A stretch of DNA of 64,000 nucleotides from Cyanobacterium stanieri LEGE 03274 (GCF_015207825.1 NZ_JADEWC010000006.1:1-64000); one strand, 5' to 3'. Counted from the stretch's first letter, positions 46,574 through 57,300 are shown. A program made the numbers and translations. Notes: generated by a model not told the origin, from the sequence alone.

Positions 46574-47317
46574 TTGTTTAATAATACTTTTTTAACCCAA
46601 ATTAGTTCATATTTCCCGACGGTGATGGGGGCAGTGGTACAGTATCAGCAAGGGGTATGGCGAGATGAAGGAAAGCGTCAAGGAGTTCTCATTTTTCTGG
46701 CCTCGGCTTTCCTTGTGTCCATTCCTGTTTTTTTTCAAGCGCCCTTAGTCCGTACCTTTCCCATTTTAAGTTTATGTTCGACTCTGATTTGGGTTTTTTT
46801 TGGTCTTAAGTTGCGATCGCACCCTAAAACATATCTATGGGGAGACATAATCATTGGTTTTAGCTGGAGTTGGCTTTGTGGCTCAATTTATTGGGGTTGG
46901 TTAAGATGGACTCCCGCCATTCACATTCCCATCGAAGCCATCGGCTTACCCTTCGCCCTTTGGGGCATTTATCGTGGTTGGGGCCTCATCGGCAATTATT
47001 TTTATTTAGGCTCATTACTAGGCACCGCCATCACCGATTTATATTTCTACATCACAGGCTTAATTCCCTATTGGGTAGAAATCATGGACAGTGATCCTAA
47101 CCTCCTTAAACCTATATTACAAGGGGCGATCGCCCAAGTCAACACCCCATGGGGGATCAGTTGGGCTATCCTACTAGCTAACATCCTTCTGGGCATCAGT
47201 CTCTATGCCCTTCAACAAAAGAAACTCCATCACCTTGCCTTTGCCGGGGCTGTGGTAAGCACCATCATCACCGACGGACTATTTCTCGTAGCCGCCTATT
47301 TCGGCATCGCAGGGTAA
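46574..47317 (+). CDS. DUF3120 membrane protein
   Basis: A cyanobacterial integral membrane protein of the DUF3120 family, about 247 aa, function unknown. Seven or so hydrophobic segments are visible, with the conserved aromatic stretch WGDIIIGFSWSWLCGSIYWG and WLRWTPAIHIPIEAIGLPFA. The longest frame uses TTG at 46574; an ATG lies 17 codons further in (MGAVVQYQQG, 46625), so the start is uncertain. The motif GLIPYWVEIMDSDP lies in a loop between helices. A 7-bp hairpin (TACAAAT/ATTTGTA, about 47359-47378) lies after the stop. Confidence 0.82.
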   Translation: MFNNTFLTQISSYFPTVMGAVVQYQQGVWRDEGKRQGVLIFLASAFLVSIPVFFQAPLVRTFPILSLCSTLIWVFFGLKLRSHPKTYLWGDIIIGFSWSWLCGSIYWGWLRWTPAIHIPIEAIGLPFALWGIYRGWGLIGNYFYLGSLLGTAITDLYFYITGLIPYWVEIMDSDPNLLKPILQGAIAQVNTPWGISWAILLANILLGISLYALQQKKLHHLAFAGAVVSTIITDGLFLVAAYFGIAG

Positions 47318-47612
47318 ACTAACGCATCCTTACAACCCATGGTCATTCCTACTTGAATTACAAATATAAACATTTGTATCGCTTTATAAGTAAATACACT
47401 TAGTTACAAAACACTTACATTTGTTTTATTAACTACCAAATTATCCCTCAAGTATCACGAAATACCATTTATGGTCCTTTACCCTAAGTAACATAACGAA
47501 AATATTGTTAACACTTCTTAACCAAAAATAGACAAATATAACGAGTTATCATTACGATAACTTGGGTAGATTATAAATAAGCAATTATTACATTTGAAAG
47601 AGGTTATCAGAT

Positions 47613-47762
47613 ATGAGATTTTGTCTAAAGTGTAAAGGAAGCGGAAAAGTCTTAGAAAGAAGACTATCAGACTATATCAACTCTTTCGACTATTATCCCA
47701 TTGCCTGTCCTGACTGTGAAGGACAAGGAATAAAAAGCCAGAAATCTGCCCCTAGAAACTAA
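47613..47762 (+). CDS. DnaJ-type zinc-finger miniprotein, 49 aa
   Basis: A short frame with two CxxCxGxG motifs, CLKCKGSG (residues 4-11) and CPDCEGQG (32-39), separated by 20 residues. This is the zinc-binding arrangement of the DnaJ cysteine-rich region without the J domain. It starts MRFCLKCKGSGKVLERRLSD at an ATG with AGAGGT nine bases upstream. Such miniproteins occur next to photosystem or chaperone genes in some cyanobacteria, but here it stands alone. A role as a redox or assembly factor is only inferred. Confidence 0.78.
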   Translation: MRFCLKCKGSGKVLERRLSDYINSFDYYPIACPDCEGQGIKSQKSAPRN

Positions 47763-47982
47763 TTTTGAGAGTTATTAGTAAGTCAATATGTGAATGACAA
47801 TTTTTTTGAGGATTTGAGCACTCTTTCTTGTAATTTTATTACAGGTAATTCATAAAATTAAATAATATAACCCAACAAAAAAAAATGGTACTAATATATA
47901 GAGTAGCTATATATTTATCAAGAATGAGTAAAAAGTGTTAATTCTAGAGAAAATTAAAAGTTTATAAAACGCTCAAATTAAA

Positions 47983-48012
47983 TTGACACAAATTTAAAAA
48001 TCATGATAGTAT
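47983..48012 (+). promoter_or_regulatory. Probable promoter of the DUF4214 surface-protein gene
   Basis: TTGACA at 47983-47988 and TAGTAT at 48007-48012 (18-base spacer; GATAGT at 48005 would give 16). It lies 45 bases ahead of the ATG at 48057. The 294-base gap upstream is otherwise AT-rich and without recognised elements. Confidence 0.55.
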
Positions 48013-48056
48013 GTAGCGACAGAAAAATAATTTAGCTCAAATATCAGTTAAAAACA

Positions 48057-49715
48057 ATGACCAAATTAGTACAATTACAGGGAACATTTACTCCCACTGA
48101 TTTCTTTCGTAGTTTTGGTACTCAACCCCCTCAGACAGGTCGTCAGGGTAAACCTGTTGATGAATATGAATTTAGACTTACTGCATCTGGATCTCCCACA
48201 ATAAAAGTAGAATCAAGTGCAACCCCTCTTAATGGACCACAGGCGTTCAAGTTGATTCTAATTAATACAAGCAATAACGAAGTTGTGGCGTCTGCTGGGT
48301 CTGTTGGTGGTGAAGCTACTTTAACCCCTCCAAGCAACTTGAGTGCCAATCGCACTTATCGCCTTCAAATAGTTGGTCGGCAAAATAATAATGATAATAA
48401 TTTATTCACTTTTAACACTGGGAACCCCGTTACATACAATGTAAGTGCAGAGCTCTCTCTTACTTCTGTAGCTGAGTTTCAAGCAGGAAGTTTTATTCCT
48501 CGCACCAGTGGCTTTAGTCAAAGAGGTGCAGGAGCTAATAGTGTATCTTTAGATGGCGTACTTCAGGGATCTGACAACTTTTTGGTTGCCTTTCCCACTG
48601 CTAATCTCATAGGTCCATCAGGCTTTACCACTACTAACATTTTAACTCCTAATAACCTCACCAATAATATAAGTGCTGTGGGCTATGCAGACGAGTTCAA
48701 AGTTGATATTGTCAACTCTACTCAGTCTTCCAATGGGGGAGATTTAGTTGTTACTGTTAACACTCGCACTACTAACGGATTAGGAGCCAATGATGATACT
48801 AGACCATATATATCCGTAGTTAATGATAGTACAGGCGAAATACTACCTGGTGGACAAGTGTTTACTTTCCTTAACAATGGCTCCACATCAGTTACTATTC
48901 CAGAAGGAATAATTGATACGCTAGTTCAAGACGGAGATTCCATCAGAATTAAAGTCGCAGGTTTTGAAGCAAATGGTCCTAATATAGCTGGATTAGACGG
49001 TGATGCTAACCTTCCTTATTCCTTAGTGGTATCCTCTGTAAACCGTAACATTACAGTTTCAGAAAGGTTATCTCAAGCTCCGGGTGTTCCTAGTGTACCG
49101 GAGACCCCCAGTGTAGAACCATTAACTTTAAACAGTGACAACGTACAAATTGCTTATGTTGCATACTATGGCAGACCTGCAGATCCTGAGGGTCGTGACT
49201 TTTGGAGCGATGTTTTGGCTCGTGAAAATGTAGTTTATTCTCCTAGATCTGGGTCTGGTATTGATACTCTATCTCCTGAAGCGTTAAATCTTTACAATAC
49301 ATTTACCAATGACTTTGGGAATGTAGATTCTCAACCAGAAGCCCTTGAAGTCTTCGGAGGCTTAAATGCGGCAGGAATAGTCAACAGAATATACAGAAAT
49401 GCTTTTAACCGGAATGCTGAAGCTGAAGGTTTAGCATTCTGGACTGGAAAACTCAATGAAGGTTTCCCTCAAGCTGCGATCGCCTTAGAAATCGCTTTAG
49501 GTGCTCAGGCTACTGATATAGTTGCTCTTAACAATAAAATTGAGGGTGCTGACTTATTCACCGATAATCTTATTTCTCAAGGTGTAATTAATCGCTATAA
49601 CGGTGAAACTGCTCGTCAAATAGGTCGAAACTTTGTTAGTAGTATTGATCAGTTTAGCATTCCTAGTGCCTTACAAGGTCAAGTTGATACTGCCATTAAC
49701 TCTCTCCCCGCCTAG
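48057..49715 (+). CDS. DUF4214-containing surface or secreted protein
   Basis: A 552-aa protein with no N-terminal signal peptide (MTKLVQLQGTFTPTDFFRSF). The first 340 residues are beta-rich and Asn/Ser/Thr-rich (YEFRLTASGSPTIKVESSAT), repeat-like in style. The C-terminal part, about 365-540, is a DUF4214 region: QIAYVAYYGRPADPEGRDFW, then IVNRIYRNAFNRNAEAEGLA, two copies of the Y-x-x-x-x-G-R-x-A-D-x-x-G-x-x-x-W style motif. DUF4214 proteins are usually type I-secreted or S-layer associated. It has its own promoter and terminator. Role on the cell surface is inferred. Confidence 0.78.
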   Translation: MTKLVQLQGTFTPTDFFRSFGTQPPQTGRQGKPVDEYEFRLTASGSPTIKVESSATPLNGPQAFKLILINTSNNEVVASAGSVGGEATLTPPSNLSANRTYRLQIVGRQNNNDNNLFTFNTGNPVTYNVSAELSLTSVAEFQAGSFIPRTSGFSQRGAGANSVSLDGVLQGSDNFLVAFPTANLIGPSGFTTTNILTPNNLTNNISAVGYADEFKVDIVNSTQSSNGGDLVVTVNTRTTNGLGANDDTRPYISVVNDSTGEILPGGQVFTFLNNGSTSVTIPEGIIDTLVQDGDSIRIKVAGFEANGPNIAGLDGDANLPYSLVVSSVNRNITVSERLSQAPGVPSVPETPSVEPLTLNSDNVQIAYVAYYGRPADPEGRDFWSDVLARENVVYSPRSGSGIDTLSPEALNLYNTFTNDFGNVDSQPEALEVFGGLNAAGIVNRIYRNAFNRNAEAEGLAFWTGKLNEGFPQAAIALEIALGAQATDIVALNNKIEGADLFTDNLISQGVINRYNGETARQIGRNFVSSIDQFSIPSALQGQVDTAINSLPA

Positions 49716-49751
49716 GATTAAGAAGATCTTTGTCAGTTAATATAAATTTGA

Positions 49752-49783
49752 AGCCCTCTAAGTTTAGAGGGCTTTTTTCTTTT
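49752..49783 (+). terminator. Terminator of the DUF4214 gene
   Basis: AGCCCTCTA (49752-49760) pairs with TAGAGGGCT (49765-49773) round AGTT, followed by a T-rich tail. A 9-bp perfect stem. Confidence 0.9.
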
Positions 49784-49863
49784 GCATATTTGTTATGTTT
49801 GATAGGAAAGAAAGGGTATCATGGGGGAAATGAACAAATATAAATAAATAGGTTATAAATCAT

Positions 49864-51726
49864 ATGTTAGAGCGTATTGATTTTGATGCGAGGGTGGCTG
49901 AATTTGATCGTATCGTCAGTTTTTTTGGGGGAAATAACGGTATGATGGAGGGCCTGGGCGATTCCTTTGATGATGAGGGATTTAGTGAGTTTGTTGATAA
50001 TAATTCTATTATTCTTAATGAGATGAATAATGGAGAAATGTCAGAGCCGATTACCTTGGTGGTGGATGTTTTTGAGGATCAAAATGATGGTAATGCTAGT
50101 AATGGTTTATCTTTACGGGATGCGATTATCATTGCCCATAGAGATCCTGCTAGACAATATATCATTCAATTGGCCGCAGGGACTTATAATTTAACCATTG
50201 AGGGTAGGGAGGATTTTCGGTTTCAAGAGCAAGTTGGTTCTCCCGCTGAGACAGAGGGGGTAGAAGGAGATGATGGGCAAGAAGAAGAACAACAGGAAGA
50301 AGAAACCGTTGATGAGAATCAAGAAGACACAGGAGATGAAAATCAAGAGGACTCAGGAGATGAGGGAGAAAATGGCGGTGGTGATAGTGGTGGAGAAAAT
50401 CAGGATGATACTGATAATGGTGATAATGGTAATGGTGAAGGGGAACAACCAGAAACCCAAGAAAGTGTTTTAGGGTTATTTGATAATACGGTTCTTCGGA
50501 CTGGGGATTTAGATATTAGTACCCGTGTAACCATTGTGGGTGAAGATCCTAGTAATACAATTATTGATGCAGGGGCGCTGGGCGATCGCATCTTTGACAT
50601 TAAGGAAGGAGGTAGTTTAATCTTAGAAAACCTTACCCTTCAAAATGGTTTAACCCAAGGAACATTCGCAGAAGGTGGGCCGGTGGATCAAAGTTTAGAT
50701 CCTGATTCTTTTCTCGGCGGTGCGATTCGAGTGTTGCAAAATGGTGAACTGACAGTTAATAACAGTATTCTCCAAGAAAATACCGCAGGTTGGGATGGGG
50801 CTAGTTCCCCCGCAAATGTGAACGGCGGTGCGATCGCCAATCTCCTTGGTACAGTAAACATTAATAACTCCATCATCAGAAATAACCAATCAGAGGTCAA
50901 TGGAGGAGGACTGTTCAACAATGGAGCCATGACCATTAGTAATAGTGCCATTATCGGTAACGATGCCAACGTGAGAACCTTTTATGTTGACCAAGTAGAA
51001 GGGGGTGGGGGCATTTGGCACAGTGGAGGAAGCCTTACCATTCTCAACACCACCATTGCCCAAAATAGAGCCTTACTAGCAGGTTTTAAAGCCGTTGAAC
51101 CCACCAATCCTAACAATGATGCCTTTGCTGGGGGCGGTGGAATTCTCATCGATTTAGTGGATGAAGGTGGCCCAGGACAAGTAACCATCGTCAATGCTAC
51201 TATCGTAGAAAACAGTGCCGAGTTAGGTTCTGGTATCTTATCCAACGGAGATTTGGAAGGCATTCTAATCCGAAATAGTATTATTGCCAAAAATATAGAT
51301 AGCCCTGATATTGAAGGTTTTTTCAGCATTGGTAGTGCTTCTAACCTTGTGGGTAATGGTAATGGCTTAATTGTCGATGGAATTAATGGCAACATTGCAG
51401 GGGGCATCAATAATCCTGTTGATCCTCTTTTGGGTAGTTTTGATGGAGCTGGTTTTTATCCTTTATTAGAAGGTAGCCCCGCTATCAATGCAGGAAATAA
51501 CACTTTTATTGAACAAGTTTCTATTTTTGAGGAGGTGTTAACTGATCAAAGAGGATTAAACCGTATTGTTAATGGTACGGTGGATATTGGTAGTTTTGAG
51601 TTTGGGGCGGATAGTGTTGCGGCGGAAAATGTTGCTCCCCCCCTAGAAACTGCTAATAACATTGTGCCTGTGGCTAATAATAGTCTTGGAATTGGTCAAG
51701 CATTTTTTTCTTTCTTTAATTTGTAA
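49864..51726 (+). CDS. Choice-of-anchor Q beta-helix protein with an acidic insert
   Basis: A 620-aa protein whose main part is a right-handed parallel beta-helix of the choice-of-anchor Q type: the start VVDVFEDQNDGNASNGLSLR and DAIIIAHRDP, then rungs such as GAIRVLQNGELTVNNSILQE and GGGIWHSGGSLTILNTTIAQ, and the ending LTDQRGLNRIVNGTVDIGSF. Between the first strand block and the helix is an insert of about 60 Glu/Asp/Gln/Asn/Gly residues (about 130-195), clearly low-complexity. There is no signal peptide; secretion by a type I system is likely by analogy. It follows the DUF4214 gene and its terminator, so it has its own transcript. Confidence 0.8.
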   Translation: MLERIDFDARVAEFDRIVSFFGGNNGMMEGLGDSFDDEGFSEFVDNNSIILNEMNNGEMSEPITLVVDVFEDQNDGNASNGLSLRDAIIIAHRDPARQYIIQLAAGTYNLTIEGREDFRFQEQVGSPAETEGVEGDDGQEEEQQEEETVDENQEDTGDENQEDSGDEGENGGGDSGGENQDDTDNGDNGNGEGEQPETQESVLGLFDNTVLRTGDLDISTRVTIVGEDPSNTIIDAGALGDRIFDIKEGGSLILENLTLQNGLTQGTFAEGGPVDQSLDPDSFLGGAIRVLQNGELTVNNSILQENTAGWDGASSPANVNGGAIANLLGTVNINNSIIRNNQSEVNGGGLFNNGAMTISNSAIIGNDANVRTFYVDQVEGGGGIWHSGGSLTILNTTIAQNRALLAGFKAVEPTNPNNDAFAGGGGILIDLVDEGGPGQVTIVNATIVENSAELGSGILSNGDLEGILIRNSIIAKNIDSPDIEGFFSIGSASNLVGNGNGLIVDGINGNIAGGINNPVDPLLGSFDGAGFYPLLEGSPAINAGNNTFIEQVSIFEEVLTDQRGLNRIVNGTVDIGSFEFGADSVAAENVAPPLETANNIVPVANNSLGIGQAFFSFFNL

Positions 51727-51774
51727 CTAAAAATCCAGTTATATCAAGTTAGGGTTGATTATTACAATAAAAAG

Positions 51775-51796
51775 TCCCCCATTATTGGGGGATTTA
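51775..51796 (+). terminator. Terminator-like hairpin after the beta-helix gene
   Basis: TCCCCC and GGGGGA enclose ATTATT, followed by TTT. It is the same hairpin type as the proS terminator. Confidence 0.65.
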
Positions 51797-51822
51797 AGAG
51801 GCAAACCCCCTATAAAATCAAG

Positions 51823-51980
51823 TTCGGATAATCAGTTATAAATAGATTATATCTTCCTCGCCCCACCGTGTAATGAATGATACCCAATCCGATTTAGAAA
51901 ATATATCATCACTCGCCTTGCAATGAATTACAAGGCTAACAGTTTATCGTTCAATAAATTGAACTAAGATAACCTGAATT
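51823..51980 (+). repeat. Double-hairpin repeat B, composite copy
   Basis: It begins AATCAAGTTCGGATAATCAG and contains a broken CCGTGTAATGAATGA arm. Then comes the full CCTTG-type hairpin CCTTGCAATGAATTACAAGG (51916-51935), GTTCAATAAATTGAAC (51949-51964) and an end GAATTCGGGATAA. It looks like one copy joined to or inserted in another. The rest of this 436-base gap has GGGAACAGGGAACAGGCAAC and another B end at 52141-52162. Confidence 0.7.
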
Positions 51981-52162
51981 CGGGATAAAATTTTCTGGTA
52001 AAGGTGGGGAACAGGGAACAGGCAACAGTAGTGATATTGCTCAGAATCAATAACTTTGGTAATCAAAAATATATTTCGTACTGTAATTAAACAATATCCC
52101 AAATCAAACCTAGACTCCAAAACTTGTGCCACTCATAACTCGTTATCCTGAATTGAGGTTAA

Positions 52163-53029
52163 CTAAATATCGAGGGGATTAGAAATAATATTTAAACCTA
52201 ATTCCTGCCAATAATTAATAATTTCTTGGGGGGATTGTACCTGATTGAGATGGAGCGGAATTTGATCGGTGATAATTCTGGGTTGAGCCGCTCTCATGAT
52301 GGCATTAAGATTATGGACATCTAGGTTATAGATAAAAACTGGTTTGTCTCCATAGTTAAGAATGTTATGGGCTAGTTTTTCGTAATTGATGGAAAGAATA
52401 TTATTAATATTGATGATGATTTTCTGTGTATCAGGATCATTATTAAGGGTTGAAAGTAACATTTCCCAATCCACTTCCTGAAAGGTACAATTACCCAAAT
52501 TAATCACAGTAGATACCCCTTGATTATGGTTTTGGTATAGCAAAGCCAATTCAAAACTTATTTTACTATCTCCATAATTAATAATACCAATGTTACCCGT
52601 GGGGTACAGTTGAGGATTTAACACCCCATAACTAGCTTTATTGGCTAATAATATTCCTGCGCCGTTTGTGCCTAAAAGTTGTACTTGTTTTTGTTGGGCT
52701 TTTTGTTTTAACTTAAATAAGTCAAGGGGAGGAATTCCCCCCGCATTGATAATAATTTGCTTTATCCCTGCGTCCATGGCTTCTAGGGTGGCATCTAAGA
52801 CGCTGTAGGGATGGTTAAAAATGATGCTGGTGTTGATACCCCCAAGATGTTCCACCGCTTCGCTCACAAGGTCAAATAGAGGTATATCATGGTATGAATC
52901 GCCAATGTAGGTCGATGGTACTCCCACAAGTTGATTAATGTTTTTCCACTGGGTAGCCTTGACGTAACATAGGGCATCGGGTTCGTTGATACCCTGTAAT
53001 AAGATTTTTGGCTCAAAATTCCATACCAT
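52163..53029 (-). CDS. Succinyl-CoA ligase alpha-subunit-like protein, probably not a ligase
   Basis: A 288-aa protein that follows the SucD fold from end to end: CoA-binding Rossmann start (ILLQGINEPDALCYVKATQW), YSVLDATLEAMDAGIKQIII, the loop QLLGTNGAGILLANKASYGV where true SucD has GPNCPGxI, and GNIGIINYGDSKISFELALL. The phosphohistidine motif GHAGA near residue 245 of SucD is missing; the matching stretch reads VFIYNLDVHNLNAIMRA. The family member is recognisable but the catalytic histidine is gone. No sucC is adjacent. It precedes nothing but shares direction with dxr, which ends 19 bases upstream of its start, so the two are probably co-transcribed. Confidence 0.75.
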   Translation of the reverse strand: MVWNFEPKILLQGINEPDALCYVKATQWKNINQLVGVPSTYIGDSYHDIPLFDLVSEAVEHLGGINTSIIFNHPYSVLDATLEAMDAGIKQIIINAGGIPPLDLFKLKQKAQQKQVQLLGTNGAGILLANKASYGVLNPQLYPTGNIGIINYGDSKISFELALLYQNHNQGVSTVINLGNCTFQEVDWEMLLSTLNNDPDTQKIIININNILSINYEKLAHNILNYGDKPVFIYNLDVHNLNAIMRAAQPRIITDQIPLHLNQVQSPQEIINYWQELGLNIISNPLDI

Positions 53030-53047
53030 AGTTTATTTTTTCTTGTT

Positions 53048-54217
53048 TTAAGCTAATACTGTGAGGGATTGTAACACCTCTTTTCTGGCCCATTGATCGG
53101 CTTCAATTATATCATCTAAGGATGGTTGGGCTTTGTTTTGGGTCGAGAAGCGATCGCACACAGTCTCAATCAAACGGGGAATATCGAGAAAAGCAATTTT
53201 TTCTTCAAGGAAAAGAGCCACCGCCTGTTCATTGGCCGCATTTAACACCGCAGGTAAACAACCCCCCGCCCTACCTGCCGAGTAAGCTAGTTGCATACAA
53301 GGATATTTCTGATGATCAGGTTCACGGAAAGTAAGACTACCGACTTTTACCAAATCCAAAGACTCCCAATTAGTGTAAAGGCGATCGGGATAGGAAAGGG
53401 CATAAAGTAAAGGTAAACGCATATCCGCCCAACCCAACTGAGCTAACACAGAAGTATCTTGCAATTCAACCATAGAATGAATAATACTTTGAGGATGAAT
53501 CACAATATCAATATCATCATAATCCATACCAAAAAGATAATGGGCTTCAATGACCTCTAACCCCTTATTCATCAGGGTAGCAGAATCAATGGTAATTTTT
53601 TGACCCATGGACCAATTAGGATGTTTCAAAGCATCTTTAACCGTTACTGAAGCCAACTTCTCCACGGGTAAATCACGAAATGAGCCCCCAGAAGCAGTTA
53701 AGATAATTTTTCTCAAACCTTTATCCGGCACACCCTGTAAACATTGAAAAATGGCAGAATGTTCAGAGTCCGCAGGAAACAACTTTACCCCATATTGTTC
53801 AATTAAAGGTAACACCACTGGTCCCCCGGCGATCAAGGTTTCCTTATTAGCAAGAGCAATATCTTTTCCTGCCTTAATGGCGGCAATGGTGGGTAATAAT
53901 CCGGCACAACCGACAATACCAGTAACAACACTTTGGGCGCTTCCATATCTTGCCACCTCACAGATACCATCACTACCTCCCAAGAGAATCGGTTGATAAT
54001 CTATACCCGTCAATAATTCTTTTAGGGAAGATAGATTATTTTCATCTCGAATGGCCACAATTTCTGGCTTAAATTCCTTAATTTGTTGGGCAAGGAGAGT
54101 TAAATTATTACCTGCTGCCAATCCAATTACCCGAAATTGTTGAGGATTTTCCCTTACAATATCTAAAGTTTGAGTACCGATCGATCCTGTTGATCCTAAT
54201 ATAGAAATTAATTTCAT
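53048..54217 (-). CDS. dxr: 1-deoxy-D-xylulose 5-phosphate reductoisomerase
   Basis: It makes 2-C-methyl-D-erythritol 4-phosphate, the first committed step of the MEP isoprenoid path, 389 aa. The NADPH motif is [16 protein letters not shown] (residues 5-20). [25 protein letters not shown] and [12 protein letters not shown] carry metal and substrate residues, and [19 protein letters not shown] follows. All lengths are normal. The SucD-like gene begins 18 bases after the dxr stop on the same strand. Confidence 0.96.
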   Translation of the reverse strand: MKLISILGSTGSIGTQTLDIVRENPQQFRVIGLAAGNNLTLLAQQIKEFKPEIVAIRDENNLSSLKELLTGIDYQPILLGGSDGICEVARYGSAQSVVTGIVGCAGLLPTIAAIKAGKDIALANKETLIAGGPVVLPLIEQYGVKLFPADSEHSAIFQCLQGVPDKGLRKIILTASGGSFRDLPVEKLASVTVKDALKHPNWSMGQKITIDSATLMNKGLEVIEAHYLFGMDYDDIDIVIHPQSIIHSMVELQDTSVLAQLGWADMRLPLLYALSYPDRLYTNWESLDLVKVGSLTFREPDHQKYPCMQLAYSAGRAGGCLPAVLNAANEQAVALFLEEKIAFLDIPRLIETVCDRFSTQNKAQPSLDDIIEADQWARKEVLQSLTVLA

Positions 54218-54294
54218 AGCTTAGTGTGTCATGGTGATAATCAATATCTTAACCCGACTTCGCTACAAAAAATATTGGTTTTAGGTTGATGGAG

Positions 54295-54312
54295 GATGGG
54301 CATAGCCCACCC
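54295..54312. repeat. Gene-end hairpin repeat D, diverged copy
   Basis: GATGGGC ATA GCCCACC, with a stem base changed compared with the other three copies (T-G and A-C at one step). It ends 23 bases beyond the stop of the minus-strand exoprotein at 54335. Confidence 0.5.
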
Positions 54313-54334
54313 AAACTCTAAAGATTTTTTTCAC

Positions 54335-57300
54335 CTAAACTACAGGGGTAAATCTAACCACCGCATCATTAAAGTCGGAGTCACTAACTCCCAAATTACC
54401 TGGTAAATCTTCAAAGCCGAAAATATTATTACCCAAACTACGAATATGCGCAGAATTATCAGGATTAGCACCGAGGTAGCTAAAATAAGCCACAATTTCA
54501 GTGTCAAAGTTTTCTAAGGTTGCCGCCACATTAGAGGGATTCAGCTCAAGGAAAGCATTGATAGCATCTCCTATGTTACCGCCATCGGGAATTAAATTAC
54601 CCCCATTGGTAATGATGAAAGGAGCGTAAATTCTTCCCCCTTGTAATAAAGCATCACCAAAGTCATCGGCATTGGTATTTTTATTGGGATCTCCATTTGC
54701 CCCTAATTCAAGGTTAAAGTTATTAACCGCATTGGAAATGGCAGTAAAAGCATAACCTTCGTCACCTGGGTTTAATAAGTCGTTGGTAGAGCCATTATTG
54801 TTAGAATCGAAGGTATCGAAAATTGACCCATTGACATTTTGTACTTGATATAAGCCGATAATGTTATGGAAACTAGCATCCGTACGATTTAAGATGTTAT
54901 CTTCTACCCTGACGAATACGTTTTGGGGATTTTGAGATAAATTAACGATGATACCTTCTCCGTTACCCACTTCTTGGATGGTGAAACTAACGTTATCATC
55001 GACATTATTGCCTCCTTGGTTGTTATTACCCCCTCCGCCTCCGCCAGAGCCAGAGCTATTGATTAAAGAATCTTCACGGAAATTGAGGTTTTGGATGCGG
55101 GTATCTTCTTCAATGGGAGTGTCCGCTTGATTAAAGGCTCGATCTGCATCGGGATGAAATTCTGCTAAATATTCCGCCAAAGCATCTTGCTCTCCGCCAA
55201 TGGGTAGGTCAGAATTACTGGGTAAATTATCAACCGTTAAACTGTCTAGGGTGACAACATTTTCAAAATAGAAAGCGGGATAGCCGTCACCTCCAGTGGC
55301 TAAGAAATCCAAAATTGCCATTTTATAGGTACTATTAGGATCAACTACTAAATCACCATTAACAACGATCGCCTCTTGAGTACCATCTTCACGATCTAAG
55401 ACAAGGTTTCTGATTCTTTCCCCTGCTACGGCGACCCCAGTGGCATCCCCGTTATCATCACGGGTAAATTGGATTGCTGTATTATCAGGGTCAAAACTAA
55501 AACTAAAACCGCCAATTTGTCCAAATTGTCCAGAGGTTGAACCTTCTACCCATTGTGCCACAAAATGCTCTGCTAAATCTTTGATTCCTTGGGCTGAAAT
55601 ATCAGCAACGGAGAGTTTATTATCAAAACGGAGGGAGTTGGCAATATCTAAGCGGGAAACATCTCCTTCTTCTTTACCCACGGCAGGATTAGCTTGGGGA
55701 GGCAATTGTACTAACTCGTTTGTACCACCTTCAATAAAGGATACCCCAATTTGATCTCGGATACCGCCACCATTTTTCACGGAAATATCGATGTCAAAGC
55801 CATATTGTTCGGCATACCAAAGGTTAGCATCGGCGGTTAAGTTACCGAGGTTGGTTTCTTCTGCTCTGACACTGGTACGCAATCCGTTAAGATAAACTTC
55901 TGTATTGCCGAATATTGTACCATCTTGGGAATTAATGAAGTCACCTACGTTATCCACAACAGCTACTAAGTCTTGATTGGCAACATTTCTTACTTGCTCA
56001 AAAGTAGTAATATCTTCTTCGTAGAGACGATCAACCCCCGCAATATCCGTAGCGAAAGTACCGCTATCATCGCCAATTTCGATAATTTGACCTTCAGAAT
56101 CAAAATCGATGATTAATTGTCCTAAATAACGATAATTCCCCCCTGTATTGACTAAGTAAACGTCATTACCTTCAGCATCTTGGAATACTTGGGGATAAGG
56201 TTGTAATAATTCGGGAGCTACTTGAGTTTCATCTTGACGCAAAATATCGTCATCATTGGCCATGACACGATTAGAACCACCGCCCATGATAATATCAACG
56301 TCGGTGAGTTTAGTTGCCAAAGCCTGTTCAATCTCAAACTGTTGTGAGTGAGTCATCAAGACTATTTTATTGATGCCTTGATTTACTAATTCATCCACAA
56401 AGGGTTGAATATTGTCAGCTAAAAGTTGAGCATTAACTTCAATATCTCGACTGGTGGGGTCAGTTAACATGGTGATGCCACCGATATTGGCAATTTGAGG
56501 AAGATAAGGCACAACCGCCCCAATAATCCCCACTTCTTCACCATTAACATCAATTACCACACTTTCAGTTAGGCTATTGGGTTGAGGTGCCTCACCAGAT
56601 TCTACTACTAAATCTTTCAAATCAGAGCTATCGGTGGAATAGTCTAGGTTAGTAGCTAAGTAGGGGAACAATGCTCCCTCATAACCCGTTTCAGGATCAA
56701 TACCGACTCCTTGAATAAAAGGGTTACTATCGATCGCATTATAGAAAGCACCAGGTCCGGCGTCAAATTCGTGATTACCGACGGCGGCGGCATCCCAACC
56801 TAAGGCATTTTGAACTAAGATGTCTGCAATACCTAACTGCCCATAAATATCAAGACTAGCATTAAAGAAGGGGCCAGCGATAAATAAGTCACCAGAAGTG
56901 AGTTTCAGGGTATTCTCATAACCTGCATCTAATGCATTCATTACGGCTGAAAAACCGATGGCATCTTGTAAGGCTGGAATACCAGCTTCTTGATCCGAAG
57001 CATGGAGGATTTGTAAAGTAAAGGTTTTTGGTTCTATTTCATAAACGCTAGTGGAGCCACTCACTTCGTTAGAAACCACCAATAAAGGAACACCATTGGG
57101 GCTATCATCAGCACTGATAAAAACTAAACCTTCTGGTCCTAAATCCCCTGCTGCAGGATTAGAAGAACCATCTTCCAATTGAGCATCCACAGTAAAATCA
57201 CGGTTGTTGATATATTGAACAAACTGAGCATCAGTGGGATCACTAATATCATATACCATAATACCCCCTACCCTTTCTAAGCCAATGAAGGCATAGGGAG

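Noticed and set aside
52163-53029. Active succinyl-CoA synthetase alpha subunit
   Set aside because: The phosphohistidine motif GHAGA is absent and sucC is not adjacent.
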